A stretch of DNA of 64,000 nt from Bacillus cabrialesii (GCF_004124315.2 NZ_CP096889.1:494001-558000); one strand, 5' to 3'. Numbered from the stretch's first letter, positions 17,035 to 26,218 are shown. A program made the numbers and translations. Notes: generated by a model from the sequence alone, not told the origin.

Positions 17035-19146
17035 TTGAAACAAATAATGATTTTTCTTACAAGCCTCATGCTGATGGCGATGACCGGACAAGCGGCTCTT
17101 GCAAAAGAAGTGCAGGTCAGCGGCTCGCTTCTCGGAAAAAGCAGCCAAGAACAAGCCAAACAGCAGGTGCTGACAAGTGACCTGATTACACTGTACGGAT
17201 CAAAAGACAGCGCGGAGCTGACATATCAGATCCCGGCAGGCGCTTCTTCCGGCAATCAGCAATTGGTGATTGAATACGAGGCATCAAATCTTTTAATTTC
17301 TCCATCATCGTTAACGGCTGTTATCGACAATGAACCGGTCAAAACCTTAAAGCTAGATGGTGATTCCAAACGGAAAACATTGAAGCTGAACCTGAATAAA
17401 AGCCAGTCTGCCCAAGGCTATCACAACGTATCGCTGAAATTTTACGGCGTGATGAAAGAGGGCGTCTGCGTCAGACAGGATACGTCCGGCAACTGGATCA
17501 AAATTTATCCGGACAGCCGCCTGACGCTGGCGGACAGCAGTGAAGCGAAGGGCACGTCGCTGGACCATTATCCATATCCTTTCGCCCAATCGGGAAATAC
17601 AGCGGAGAAAACCGCCATCGTCATTCCGGATGAGCCAAGTTCGGCGGAAATTGAAGCTGCAGTGAAAACAGAAGGCTATTTGAAAACGGTGGACAGCAGT
17701 GTCAGCATTTCGTATGTCACAGAATCTGATCTGAAAAAAATCGACAAGCCGACGATTTTCATCGGAGTGGACAAGCATTGGAACGGCAAGGTGAAGAAGC
17801 TGATGAAACAAGCCGGTTTACAGGCAAAAGGAGAAAAACTTCTGCTTGCGGAGCGGGTGTTGAAATCAGAGGGCAAGCAGCAGCCGGTCCTGTTTGCACA
17901 AGCGGCATCCGATGACGTGCTCACTGAAAAAATCAGCGTCATCACAAATCAGACATACACAGGTCAGCTCAGCGGCGATACACTCTCAATCAGCAAGCTT
18001 CAGCAGGCTGAAAAAAAGGAAAGCAATAAGCTGGCCCTTGAGAATTTTGGAGCGGATGACATCACAATTGGAGCTGACAAAACATCTTCCGCACATTACT
18101 TTTATCCAGCTTCGGCAGTTTTAGACCAAAACCAATCAGCGAAGCTGTCGCTTAAGCTGAAAAAATCCGAAACGATCCAAGCTTTAACGGCCGAAAACGA
18201 ATCGTCATCTCAGGCTGCAGAGCTGAAGGTTATGATCAACGGCCAACCGCACTCGGTCCGGCTTGATGATTTAGGAAAAGAAGATAAAAACGGGTTCTAT
18301 CATGTTACGGTAAAAGTGGACCCTAAGCTGCTGCAGAAAAACCGCTACATTGATATTCAGTTTGTCACAACGGGGTTAAAGGAAAACAATCCTTGCAACA
18401 CCACTGATGAAGAAAAATGGGTCTTTATCGATAAAAGCAGCACCCTATCTTATGGCATTAAAGGCATTTCTCCGTCAGCAGATTTTCAAGAGTGGCCGCT
18501 TCCTTATGCCGGAACTCAGGAACAGACAACGCTGATCGTGCTTCCTGACAATGTCGGCCAATCGAAGCTTAAGGAGCTTTCACTCGTAACGGAGTCTTTT
18601 GGCAGCGAAGCGCAGCATGCATACACGGTGAAGAAATCATCTGAGGTAACAGCAAATGATGCCAAAGAGCGAAACCTCATTTTCATAGGAGGCACCAATC
18701 AATTTTCTCTTCTGAAGGAGAAATCATCAGACCTGCTTGTTCCGCAAGCGAAGGACGGCTCGTTTGATGTATCAGGTTTTGAAATGCTGAATGAGACGAC
18801 AAAACAAGTGGCGTTTACCCAAGAATCTCCTTGGGATTCACGCTACACAATGGCTGTCTTTGCGCCGTCTAAAGGAAATGGCGCGGCTGTGACGAAAGAG
18901 ATCATCAATTATCTGAACAGCACCGACGACTCGGCAACCGTCGTGAATGAAACCGACAGCCAGCAGGTGTTTACAAACCATCAGCAGCTCAAATCGGAAA
19001 CAAACAATTCCAGCGCAGAACAACCATCACAGGATCATAGCCAGAAATGGCTGTATATTGGTGTGCTTGCACTTATCATGGTGATTGCGGCAGTGTTCAT
19101 TTGGGTTGCCGTAAGACGAAGAAAAAGAAAGACAGATACAGAATAA
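17035..19146 (+). CDS. ydaN: BcsB-like exopolysaccharide export subunit YdaN
   Basis: A 703-residue extracytoplasmic protein related to the BcsB cellulose-synthase subunit: a signal peptide, two repeated carbohydrate-binding/flavodoxin-like modules (about 90-320 and 350-610) and a C-terminal transmembrane helix near 670-690 followed by a basic tail (RRRKRK). It is expected to pair with YdaM at the membrane and guide the growing chain. TTG at 17035 is chosen because GGGTG sits six bases upstream and the length matches the family; a GTG nine bases earlier lies within that site. It is the last gene of the operon. Confidence 0.88.
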   Translation: MKQIMIFLTSLMLMAMTGQAALAKEVQVSGSLLGKSSQEQAKQQVLTSDLITLYGSKDSAELTYQIPAGASSGNQQLVIEYEASNLLISPSSLTAVIDNEPVKTLKLDGDSKRKTLKLNLNKSQSAQGYHNVSLKFYGVMKEGVCVRQDTSGNWIKIYPDSRLTLADSSEAKGTSLDHYPYPFAQSGNTAEKTAIVIPDEPSSAEIEAAVKTEGYLKTVDSSVSISYVTESDLKKIDKPTIFIGVDKHWNGKVKKLMKQAGLQAKGEKLLLAERVLKSEGKQQPVLFAQAASDDVLTEKISVITNQTYTGQLSGDTLSISKLQQAEKKESNKLALENFGADDITIGADKTSSAHYFYPASAVLDQNQSAKLSLKLKKSETIQALTAENESSSQAAELKVMINGQPHSVRLDDLGKEDKNGFYHVTVKVDPKLLQKNRYIDIQFVTTGLKENNPCNTTDEEKWVFIDKSSTLSYGIKGISPSADFQEWPLPYAGTQEQTTLIVLPDNVGQSKLKELSLVTESFGSEAQHAYTVKKSSEVTANDAKERNLIFIGGTNQFSLLKEKSSDLLVPQAKDGSFDVSGFEMLNETTKQVAFTQESPWDSRYTMAVFAPSKGNGAAVTKEIINYLNSTDDSATVVNETDSQQVFTNHQQLKSETNNSSAEQPSQDHSQKWLYIGVLALIMVIAAVFIWVAVRRRKRKTDTE

Positions 19147-19177
19147 AGCAGAGGCAATCTAGCCTCTGTTTTTTTGT
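19147..19177 (+). terminator. Terminator of ydaJKLMN
   Basis: CAGAGGC-AATCTA-GCCTCTG followed by TTTTTTT, directly after the ydaN stop codon. Confidence 0.8.
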
Positions 19178-19243
19178 TTTTGGTATGTAAATTCCATTTG
19201 TGGAACCTGTCATTTTATTTTTTCAGCTCGGCCAATAAGCCTC

Positions 19244-19272
19244 TTTACAACGTGCGTGAACGGGAGTATGAT
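19244..19272 (+). promoter_or_regulatory. Sigma-A promoter of kimA
   Basis: TTTACA (19244-19249), a 17-bp spacer and TATGAT (19267-19272). It begins a leader of roughly 340 nt that holds the c-di-AMP riboswitch. Confidence 0.7.
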
Positions 19273-19284
19273 CTCTTTTAGAAA

Positions 19285-19487
19285 ACAAATCGCTTAATCT
19301 GAAATCAGAGCGGGGGACCCATTAAAACGGTTTTTTTGCCGTTGGGGTGAATCCTTTTTAGGTAGGGCAAACTCTCATATGCCCGAATCCGTCAGCTAAC
19401 CTCGTAAGCGTTCGTGAGAGGAGATGAATGAAACCTGTGTTCGATGTGCTGGCACAGGGGCATCCGTTTGCCTCTGTGTTTTTTGCT
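19285..19487 (+). promoter_or_regulatory. c-di-AMP riboswitch (ydaO class) with terminator, upstream of kimA
   Basis: The conserved ydaO-class blocks appear in order: CGCTTAATC (19291), GCGGGGGACCC, TGGGGTGAAT, TAGGGC, then CCGTCAGCTAACCTCGTAAG and GAGAGGAGA. A terminator, GCACAGGGGC paired with GCCTCTGTG and a T run, lies at 19451-19485. This class binds c-di-AMP and turns expression off. It is the founding member, known to control kimA. A 130-nt stretch between the terminator and the gene holds nothing else that could be recognised. Confidence 0.95.
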
Positions 19488-19617
19488 GTTCATTTTTTAG
19501 AATGCGAATCGCATACAGAGACATCATAGCAGAAAGGACATTACAAAATGTGAGAGCAAGATGCTGATGTTTTATTGTTTTAATTCAAAAATGGGAAATT
19601 AAAAGGGGAAGACATCG

Positions 19618-21441
19618 ATGTATCATTCAATCAAACGTTTTTTGATTGGGAAACCATTAAAATCTCAAGCTGCTGGAGAGCAAAAGCTGACGAAATTAAA
19701 AGCCTTAGCGATGCTTTCCTCAGATGCGCTGTCATCTGTCGCATATGGGACAGAACAAATTTTGATCATTTTGGCAACAATCAGTGCTGCCGCTTTTTGG
19801 TACTCCATTCCGATTGCGGTTGGCGTTCTTATATTGCTGCTCGCACTGATTCTTTCATATAGGCAGATTATTTACGCTTACCCGCAGGGCGGCGGAGCGT
19901 ATGTTGTTTCGAAAGAAAACCTCGGTGAAAAGCCGGGATTGATCGCAGGCGGTTCATTGCTTGTCGATTATATTTTAACGGTAGCGGTAAGTATTTCAGC
20001 AGGCACGGACGCCATCACGTCGGCCTTTCCTACATTGCATGATTATCATCTGCCGATCGCTGTTTTTCTGGTAATAGTCATTATGATTTTGAACCTGCGC
20101 GGTCTTTCAGAATCGGCATCGATTCTTGCCTATCCGGTTTATTTGTTTGTGGTGGCGCTTCTGGTTCTGATTGCAGTAGGGTTGTTTAAACTCATGACGG
20201 GGCAAATTGACCAGCCTGTCCATCATACACCGCTCGGCACACCGGTAGCCGGCATTACACTGTTTTTGCTGCTTAAGGCTTTTTCCTCCGGCTGCTCGGC
20301 GCTGACCGGGGTTGAGGCCATTTCTAACGCGATTCCTGCTTTCAAGAATCCGCCCGCGCGAAACGCGGCAAGAACGCTTGCGATGATGGGGATTTTGCTG
20401 GCGATTCTGTTTGCCGGCATTACGGTGCTCGCATACGGATATGGAACGGCGCCAAAGCCGAATGAAACGGTGGTTTCACAAATTGCGTCCGAAACCTTCG
20501 GGCGGAATGTGTTCTACTATGTCATTCAAGGTGTGACATCACTTATTTTGGTCCTGGCGGCGAATACGGGATTTTCAGCCTTCCCGCAGCTTGCCTTCAA
20601 CCTGGCGAAAGACCAGTATATGCCGCGTATGTTTACAGTTAGAGGCGACCGCTTAGGCTTCTCAAATGGGATTATCTTTTTAGGCATTGCCTCTATTATG
20701 CTCATCCTGTTATTCGGAGGACAGACAGAGCACTTAATCCCGTTATATGCTGTCGGCGTATTTATCCCATTTACGCTTTCGCAAACCGGCATGTGTATCA
20801 AATGGAACAAGCAAAAACCAAAAGGCTGGATCGGAAAAATGCTGATCAACGCGTGCGGCGCTTTGATTTCGTTTATGGTCCTGTCCATCCTGTTTGTGAC
20901 AAAGTTTAATGTTGTATGGCCGGTTTTAATCTTTATGCCTATCGTCGTTCTGCTATTTTACGTGATAAAAAATCACTATACAGCTGTTGGTGAACAGCTT
21001 CGCATCGTGGATGAGCAGCCAGAAGAAATCAAAGGCACGGTCGTGATTGTACCTGTAGCCGGTGTCACGACTGTCGTGCAAAAATCGATTCAATACGCGA
21101 AATCATTGTCCGATCAGGTCATTGCCGTTCACGTGTCATTCGACCGAGAACAGGAAAAGAAAGTCGAAAAACGCTGGGAAGAGCTTCATAACGGAGTGCG
21201 CCTCGTTACGCTTCACTCCTCGTACAGAAGCCTCGTCCATCCGTTTGATAAGTTTTTGGAGACTGTAGAAGCAAAAGCGAAGAAGGAGCAGTTTTCCGTC
21301 ATGGTGCTGTTTCCGCAATTTATTACGAAAAAACGCTGGCACACGATCCTTCACAACCAATCAGCCTTCCTCCTCAGAGTCCGGCTGTTCTGGAAAAAGG
21401 ACATCATGGTGGCCACGCTGCCGTATCATTTTAAAAAGTAA
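19618..21441 (+). CDS. kimA: High-affinity potassium importer KimA (YdaO)
   Basis: A 607-residue KUP-type potassium/proton symporter with an APC-like fold. About twelve hydrophobic segments cover residues 30-450, including SSDALSSVAYGTEQ near the first helix and YPQGGGAYVVSKENLG, and a soluble C-terminal domain covers 460-607. KimA imports K+ at low external concentration and is inhibited by c-di-AMP both as a protein and through its riboswitch. The ATG follows AAAAGGGGAAGACATCG. The gene is monocistronic, with a riboswitch before and a terminator after. Confidence 0.94.
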   Translation: MYHSIKRFLIGKPLKSQAAGEQKLTKLKALAMLSSDALSSVAYGTEQILIILATISAAAFWYSIPIAVGVLILLLALILSYRQIIYAYPQGGGAYVVSKENLGEKPGLIAGGSLLVDYILTVAVSISAGTDAITSAFPTLHDYHLPIAVFLVIVIMILNLRGLSESASILAYPVYLFVVALLVLIAVGLFKLMTGQIDQPVHHTPLGTPVAGITLFLLLKAFSSGCSALTGVEAISNAIPAFKNPPARNAARTLAMMGILLAILFAGITVLAYGYGTAPKPNETVVSQIASETFGRNVFYYVIQGVTSLILVLAANTGFSAFPQLAFNLAKDQYMPRMFTVRGDRLGFSNGIIFLGIASIMLILLFGGQTEHLIPLYAVGVFIPFTLSQTGMCIKWNKQKPKGWIGKMLINACGALISFMVLSILFVTKFNVVWPVLIFMPIVVLLFYVIKNHYTAVGEQLRIVDEQPEEIKGTVVIVPVAGVTTVVQKSIQYAKSLSDQVIAVHVSFDREQEKKVEKRWEELHNGVRLVTLHSSYRSLVHPFDKFLETVEAKAKKEQFSVMVLFPQFITKKRWHTILHNQSAFLLRVRLFWKKDIMVATLPYHFKK

Positions 21442-21444
21442 AGC

Positions 21445-21481
21445 AACTAAGACCAAGGGAACGACCTTGGTCTTTTTTTGC
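21445..21481 (+). terminator. Terminator after kimA
   Basis: AAGACCAAGG-GAACGA-CCTTGGTCTT followed by TTTTT forms a perfect 10-bp stem. Confidence 0.8.
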
Positions 21482-21500
21482 GGGAAAAGGAGAAATGGCG

Positions 21501-21950
21501 ATGTATACGAAAGGCGCATTTGTCATTGGAACGAACGAAAAACATCAGATTCTGCTGGTGGAACGAAAAGATGTCCCTTAATGGGATCTGCCGGGCGGAA
21601 AAGTTGATCCCGGGGAAACGGCTGAGGCGGCTGCAGTCCGAGAGGTGCTGGAAGAAACGGGGTACAACGCCGCGCTTTCTGTGAAAATAGGTGTTTATCA
21701 AAGGCCCAAGTTTCAAGATGAACAGCATGTGTTCGCAGGAAGCATAACAGGCGGACGAGCGATCGTGTCCGGAATGGAGACAGCGGATTTGAAGTGGTTT
21801 TCTCCGCGGCGTTTGCCGCTTTTAATGGTGCCGAACCGAAAAAGGCAAATCAGCGATTTCATGCACGGCGCTCGAGATATCAATGTCATTCTTAAGGACA
21901 ACAGCATGCTTGCGGCGATTGATCTGTTCAAAAGAAGACTGGGCAAGTGA
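21501..21950 (+). pseudogene. mutT: MutT-type Nudix hydrolase broken by an in-frame stop codon
   Basis: Read through, this frame would encode 149 residues, the length recalled for B. subtilis MutT, from an ATG eight bases after AAGGAG. Codon 27 (21579-21581) is TAA, in the segment RKDVP-stop-WDLPGGK, just before the Nudix box (GGKVDPGE, REVLEETGY). The rest of the frame is open and well conserved to the stop at 21950, so there is a single lesion. No in-frame ATG lies soon enough downstream to rescue the Nudix box. Either the gene is freshly inactivated or the base is a sequencing error. Confidence 0.85.
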
Positions 21951-21963
21951 TTCTGGTCTCCGG

Positions 21964-21989
21964 GTTTTAAAGCTTTTCTCCTGTGGTAT
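21964..21989 (+). promoter_or_regulatory. Sigma-B promoter of ydaP
   Basis: GTTTTA (21964-21969), a 14-bp spacer and TGGTAT (21984-21989), about 28 bp before ydaP, a known general-stress gene. Confidence 0.65.
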
Positions 21990-22016
21990 TGAAAAAAGGA
22001 AAAAGGAGGATACGTC

Positions 22017-23741
22017 ATGGCACATAAAACGGCAGGACAAGCAATGACAGAACTGCTTGAACAATGGGGAGTTGATCATGTTTACGGCATCCCCGGAGAC
22101 AGTATAAATGAGTTTATTGAAGAATTAAGACACGAAAGAAATCGATTGAATTTCATTCAAACCCGCCATGAAGAGGTGGCAGCGCTGGCAGCCGCGGCTG
22201 AGGCGAAACTCACGGGCAAAATCGGCGTCTGCCTGTCGATCGCAGGGCCGGGCGCAGTGCACTTATTAAATGGTTTATATGACGCGAAAGCGGACGGGGC
22301 TCCTGTGCTGGCGATTGCAGGACAGGTCTCGTCAGGCGAAGTCGGACGGGATTATTTTCAGGAAATCAAGCTTGAGCAAATGTTTGAGGACGTGGCTGTG
22401 TTTAACAGAGAGGTACATAGTGCGGAATCACTGCCGGATCTCTTGAATCAGGCGATCCGCACCGCCTACAGCAAAAAAGGCGTCGCGGTATTGAGCGTCT
22501 CTGATGATTTGTTCGCGGAGAAAATCAAACGCAAGCCCGTGTACACTTCACCGGTGTATATTGAAGGGAACCTTGAACCGAAAAAAGAACAGCTCGTCAC
22601 TTGCGCACAGTATATTAATAGCGCCAAGAAACCGATTATTTTGGCGGGGCAGGGAATGAAAAAGGCGAAACGGGAGCTGCTGGAGTTTGCGGACAAAGCC
22701 GCTGCGCCGATCGTTGTCACGCTCCCGGCAAAAGGCGTTGTTCCCGATAAGCACCCGCATTTTCTCGGCAACCTCGGACAGATTGGCACGAAGACGGCCT
22801 ACGAGGCAATGGAGGAATGTGATTTATTAATCATGCTCGGAACCTCATTTCCGTACCGTGATTATTTGCCTGATGATACGCCGGCGATCCAGCTCGATTC
22901 AGACCCGGCGAAAATCGGAAAGCGCTATCCGGTGACAGCGGGCCTTGTCTGTGATTCAGCCCTCGGCCTGCGCGAATTGACGGAGTATATTGAACGGAAG
23001 GAAGACAGAAGGTTCCTGAATGCCTGCACGGAACATATGCAGCATTGGTGGAACGAAATCGAAAAAGATGAGACTGAGGCGGCAACACCTCTAAAACCTC
23101 AGCAGGTCGTGGCCCGTCTTCAGGAAGCGGCAGCCGATGATGCGGTGCTGTCTGTAGATGTCGGCACTGTGACAGTTTGGATGGCGCGGCATTTCAAAAT
23201 GAACGCGAACCAGGATTTCATCGTTTCCAGCTGGCTTGCGACAATGGGCTGCGGTCTGCCGGGAGCGATCGCCTCAAGCTTGGCCGAACCGGAGCGCCAG
23301 GCAATCGCCGTCTGCGGTGACGGGGGCTTTTCCATGGTGATGCAGGATCTCCCGACCGCCGTCAAATATAAGCTTCCGATTACCGTCGTCATTTTAAACA
23401 ACGAAAATCTCGGCATGATCGAGTATGAGCAGCAAGTCAAAGGCAATATCGACTATGTGACAAAACTTCAAAATGTCGACTATGCCGCATTTGCAGAAAG
23501 CTGCGGAGCAAAGGGCATCAAGGTGACCAGAGCGGAAGAGCTTGCGCCGGCTTTCCATGAGGCGCTGCACTCAGATCAGCCGGTTGTCGTAGACGTCATG
23601 ATTGGAAACGAACCGCCGCTGCCCGGTAAAATCACCTACGGGCAGGCAAAGGGCTTCAGCAAATACATGCTGAAAAATTTCTTCGAAAACCAAAAAATCG
23701 AAATGCCGTCACTGAAGAAAAGTTTAAAACGGTTATTTTAA
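22017..23741 (+). CDS. ydaP: Pyruvate oxidase-like ThDP enzyme YdaP
   Basis: A 574-residue thiamine-diphosphate enzyme of the acetolactate synthase/pyruvate oxidase family. The N-terminal domain opens with HVYGIPGDSINEF and holds the cofactor-activating glutamate in QTRHEEVAA. A central FAD/NAD-like domain follows, then the ThDP-binding GDGGFSMVMQDLPTA near 440 with NNENLGMI. Sequence resembles bacterial pyruvate oxidase, which yields acetate or acetyl phosphate from pyruvate; the exact reaction is not shown here. A sigma-B promoter and AAAAAGGAGG lie upstream, and a terminator follows. Confidence 0.9.
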   Translation: MAHKTAGQAMTELLEQWGVDHVYGIPGDSINEFIEELRHERNRLNFIQTRHEEVAALAAAAEAKLTGKIGVCLSIAGPGAVHLLNGLYDAKADGAPVLAIAGQVSSGEVGRDYFQEIKLEQMFEDVAVFNREVHSAESLPDLLNQAIRTAYSKKGVAVLSVSDDLFAEKIKRKPVYTSPVYIEGNLEPKKEQLVTCAQYINSAKKPIILAGQGMKKAKRELLEFADKAAAPIVVTLPAKGVVPDKHPHFLGNLGQIGTKTAYEAMEECDLLIMLGTSFPYRDYLPDDTPAIQLDSDPAKIGKRYPVTAGLVCDSALGLRELTEYIERKEDRRFLNACTEHMQHWWNEIEKDETEAATPLKPQQVVARLQEAAADDAVLSVDVGTVTVWMARHFKMNANQDFIVSSWLATMGCGLPGAIASSLAEPERQAIAVCGDGGFSMVMQDLPTAVKYKLPITVVILNNENLGMIEYEQQVKGNIDYVTKLQNVDYAAFAESCGAKGIKVTRAEELAPAFHEALHSDQPVVVDVMIGNEPPLPGKITYGQAKGFSKYMLKNFFENQKIEMPSLKKSLKRLF

Positions 23742-23742
23742 A

Positions 23743-23776
23743 AAGCAGGGGCCTTTGAAAGGCCCCTGTTTTAATG
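23743..23776 (+). terminator. Terminator after ydaP
   Basis: AGGGGCCTTTGAAAGGCCCCT is a perfect inverted repeat followed by GTTTT. Confidence 0.8.
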
Positions 23777-23900
23777 TGTTGGAAACATATGGCGTGATAG
23801 GAGCACCATGTTTGAAGTATGAAGTTATTATTGTATTTATTCCGATATGCAGGAATGATTTATGCAGCGGTTATGATTTGCGTCATGCTCTAAACGGATA

Positions 23901-23957
23901 AAAGGACAAATGCATCTTCTTTCAAAGCAAAAAGATCAGCGCATTTGTCCTTTTATG
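23901..23957. repeat. Long inverted repeat between ydaP and the next minus-strand gene
   Basis: AAAAGGACAAATGC is repeated exactly as its reverse complement GCATTTGTCCTTTT, and ATCTT/AAGAT can extend the stem inside. The A-rich and T-rich flanks would allow termination in either direction. It could be the terminator of the minus-strand gene that ends at 24008. The 125 bp between this repeat and the ydaP terminator hold nothing recognisable. Confidence 0.6.
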
Positions 23958-24007
23958 TTTCATATGTTTTTTCTTATCAAATCTTACAGAGTGCAGTCTT
24001 TATAAGC

Positions 24008-24274
24008 TTATTTTTCTTTTTTCTTAAGCCCGAAAAAGAAAGGAAAAGCAGAACCAACCAACAACGTGCCGAATAAAAACATTCCGCCGATAAACACGTG
24101 GAAATTCGTATGTCCGACCGTAAACGCGGTGATCAAGGAAATGATACTAAGCACGATCATGGCAATTCCGGGCGCGATCCGCATTTTTCCCTTTGATTTA
24201 TAGGCGGCAACAGAACATAAAATGCCGATGACAATAGGAACGATCCATAAATAAAACAGAATAAATACTGACAT
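24008..24274 (-). CDS. Small hydrophobic membrane protein of unknown function
   Basis: An 88-residue protein made mostly of three hydrophobic segments (FYLWIVPIVIGILCSVAA, MIVLSIISLITAFTVG and FIGGMFLFGTLLVGSAF) and ending in a lysine-rich tail KKKEK. A gene of this kind (ydzK or a relative) sits at this place in B. subtilis, but the name cannot be confirmed here. The minus-strand ATG at 24274 lies eight bases after GGAG, whereas the longer frame starting at 24304 has no ribosome site. It sits downstream of mntH on the same strand, separated by a hairpin. Confidence 0.65.
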   Translation of the reverse strand: MSVFILFYLWIVPIVIGILCSVAAYKSKGKMRIAPGIAMIVLSIISLITAFTVGHTNFHVFIGGMFLFGTLLVGSAFPFFFGLKKKEK

Positions 24275-24352
24275 CATCAAAACTCCGATTTTTTCTTCTA
24301 TCATAACAAATTTCTGTCAAAAAGGATATCAATGAGCTTTTCCGCAAAATCA

Positions 24353-24379
24353 AAAACCGGCTGAACAGCCGGTTTTTTC
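24353..24379 (-). terminator. Terminator after mntH
   Basis: On the minus strand AAAAAACCGGC-TGTTCA-GCCGGTTTTT directly follows the mntH stop and ends in a T run. Confidence 0.75.
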
Positions 24380-25656
24380 TAACGAAACGTATCAACAATT
24401 AAAAACACATTCAAAGCGACGATCAATACAGCAATCAGCCAAGACACCACTGTGACCCATTTAGAGTTGATCAGTGACCCCATAATCCGTTTATTGCTTG
24501 TAAACATAATAAGCGGGATTAAGGCAAAGGCGATGCCGAAGGACAGCACGACCTGGCTCAGCACAAGAGCGGACGTCGGATTAACGCCTGACGCGATGAT
24601 CAAAATCGGCGGAATGATCGTGATAAACCGCCGTACATACAGCGGGATACGGTAGTTGATAAATCCTTGCATGATCACGTCGCCTGAAAGTGTGCCCACA
24701 GATGAGCTGGATAGTCCGGCAACGAGCAGTCCGATCCCGAATAACATTGCTGACACAGGGCTGACAAGATGTCCGAATTGCTGAAACGCGACATCGAGAT
24801 CCTCGACAAACAGGCCGTTTTTAAAGAATAATGCTGCAGCCACAATCAGCATGCTTGCGTTAATAGCCCCTGCAATCAGCATCGCTATTAAAATATCAAT
24901 AAATTCAAATCTGAAGATTTTTTTCCGTTCAGCGTCGGTTTTGCCGATCACCCGCCGCTGTGTGAGGGCTGAGTGTAAATAAATGGCGTGCGGCATAACG
25001 GTTGCGCCGAGAATACCCGCTGCAAGAAGCACACTGTCAGTGCCGTGAAACGTCGGGACAAACAGGCCCTTCATCACTGACACGGCATCAGGCTTTGCAA
25101 AAAAGGTCTGCAGCGCAAAGGCGATCACCACCACAAACAGCATACCGGCAATGCCGGCTTCAAGTGAGCGATAACCGCGGCGCTGTAGCTCCAATATCGC
25201 GAAAGAACCAATCGCCGCTATAATTGACGCTTCAAGCATCGGGATGCCAAACAGCAAATACAGCCCCAGAGCCGCTCCGATAAATTCCGCCAGATCAGTT
25301 GCGATAATGACCAGCTCGCCCTGAATCCATAATCCGATGGAAACGGGCTTTGGGAATTCTTCGCGGGCAACCTCAGGCAGATTTTTGCCTGTCGCAATAC
25401 CGAGTTTAGCGGATAGTGATTGGATTAATAGCGCCATGATATTCGAAAATAAAATCACCCATAGCAGCATATATCCGTATTTAGAACCCGCCGATATATT
25501 CGTTGCGAAGTTGCCGGGATCAATATAGGCAATGGCTGCTATAAACGCAGGACCCAGAAAAGGAAGCAGTCCTCTGAATCCTTTGATTTTCCCGTCAAGC
25601 GCATCTTGGACTGCTTTGGAACGGGGAGATTGTGCTGTGATGTCCTTGTTCATCAT
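24379..25656 (-). CDS. mntH: Proton-coupled manganese transporter MntH (Nramp)
   Basis: A 425-residue Nramp-family importer of Mn2+. The metal-binding motif DPGNFAT lies in the first helix (residues 46-52), the second one, MPHAIYLHSAL, in helix 6, and eleven hydrophobic segments are visible. The upstream region has a canonical sigma-A promoter and a MntR operator, so expression should be repressed by manganese. Two adjacent ATG codons are possible starts; the first gives the known length and the second sits at better spacing from AGGTG. The gene is transcribed towards the small membrane protein. Confidence 0.95.
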   Translation of the reverse strand: MMNKDITAQSPRSKAVQDALDGKIKGFRGLLPFLGPAFIAAIAYIDPGNFATNISAGSKYGYMLLWVILFSNIMALLIQSLSAKLGIATGKNLPEVAREEFPKPVSIGLWIQGELVIIATDLAEFIGAALGLYLLFGIPMLEASIIAAIGSFAILELQRRGYRSLEAGIAGMLFVVVIAFALQTFFAKPDAVSVMKGLFVPTFHGTDSVLLAAGILGATVMPHAIYLHSALTQRRVIGKTDAERKKIFRFEFIDILIAMLIAGAINASMLIVAAALFFKNGLFVEDLDVAFQQFGHLVSPVSAMLFGIGLLVAGLSSSSVGTLSGDVIMQGFINYRIPLYVRRFITIIPPILIIASGVNPTSALVLSQVVLSFGIAFALIPLIMFTSNKRIMGSLINSKWVTVVSWLIAVLIVALNVFLIVDTFR

Positions 25657-25696
25657 GTCTCACCTGAATTCTGTTTGTTTTTGCCGTACAACAAAG

Positions 25697-25755
25697 AGTT
25701 TCCTTAAGGCAAATTATTTTATCTACATCATATGACCATCCCGGTTTCTTGTCAA
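25697..25755 (-). promoter_or_regulatory. mntH promoter with MntR operator
   Basis: On the minus strand, TTGACA and TATGAT are separated by exactly 17 bp (25727-25755). Just downstream, AATTTGCCTTAAGGAAACT (25697-25715) matches the MntR box recognised in B. subtilis. Binding of Mn-loaded MntR there would block transcription. Confidence 0.8.
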
Positions 25756-25835
25756 CCGAAAATGTTCAAAACACACTCCTGAATTTTTCCCTGTTATGTA
25801 ACATGATATGTAGGGATTCGGATAAGGTCCCATAT

Positions 25836-25868
25836 AAAAAGGCATCGTTTCAGTTTGAAACGATGCCT
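25836..25868 (-). terminator. Terminator after ydaS
   Basis: Read on the minus strand, GGCATCGTTTC-AAACT-GAAACGATGCC is a perfect 11-bp stem followed by TTTTTAT, 15 bp past the ydaS stop. Confidence 0.8.
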
Positions 25869-25883
25869 CCTGAATGAAATGAG

Positions 25884-26141
25884 TTAGGCTTCCTTCCGCA
25901 GCCCGCGAAATACGAGGCTCAGCAAGAATACGAAGATGGCGGCCCCGATGATGGCCGGGAAAATAGCAAAGCCGGCGAGGCTTGGTCCCCAAGTGCCTAG
26001 AAGCCCATGTCCGATCCAAGCGCCGATCAGCCCGGCGATCATAGAGCCGAAAATTCCTCCCGGCATCCGGTTTCCTACGATGGCGCTTCCGATTAATCCG
26101 ATTACGATAGCAACGACTAATGATACCAAAAAGCTAATCAT
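25884..26141 (-). CDS. ydaS: GlsB/YeaQ/YmgE-family stress membrane protein YdaS
   Basis: An 85-residue membrane protein of the transglycosylase-associated (GlsB/YeaQ/YmgE) family, with three glycine-rich hydrophobic segments (for example VVAIVIGLIGSAIVG and GGIFGSMIAGLIGAWIG). The biochemical role is unknown; related genes are stress induced. The ATG at 26141 gives the family length and lies eight bases after GAGAGG, and two in-frame starts just upstream are too close. A sigma-B-like promoter precedes it and a strong terminator follows. Confidence 0.87.
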   Translation of the reverse strand: MISFLVSLVVAIVIGLIGSAIVGNRMPGGIFGSMIAGLIGAWIGHGLLGTWGPSLAGFAIFPAIIGAAIFVFLLSLVFRGLRKEA

Positions 26142-26174
26142 CATACTCACCTCTCATAAATGATTTATCAATCT

Positions 26175-26200
26175 ATAACCGCTCCTGCCAAACCTGAAAC
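26175..26200 (-). promoter_or_regulatory. Probable sigma-B promoter of ydaS
   Basis: On the minus strand GTTTCA and GGTTAT are 14 bp apart. Both match the sigma-B elements with one or two changes. ydaS belongs to the sigma-B regulon as far as I recall. Confidence 0.5.
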
Positions 26201-26218
26201 ATCGAAAAGCATATCGTG

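Noticed and set aside
21501..21950. Recoding or readthrough of the mutT stop codon
   Set aside because: No structure or unusual context for readthrough could be seen, and TAA is the least leaky stop codon.
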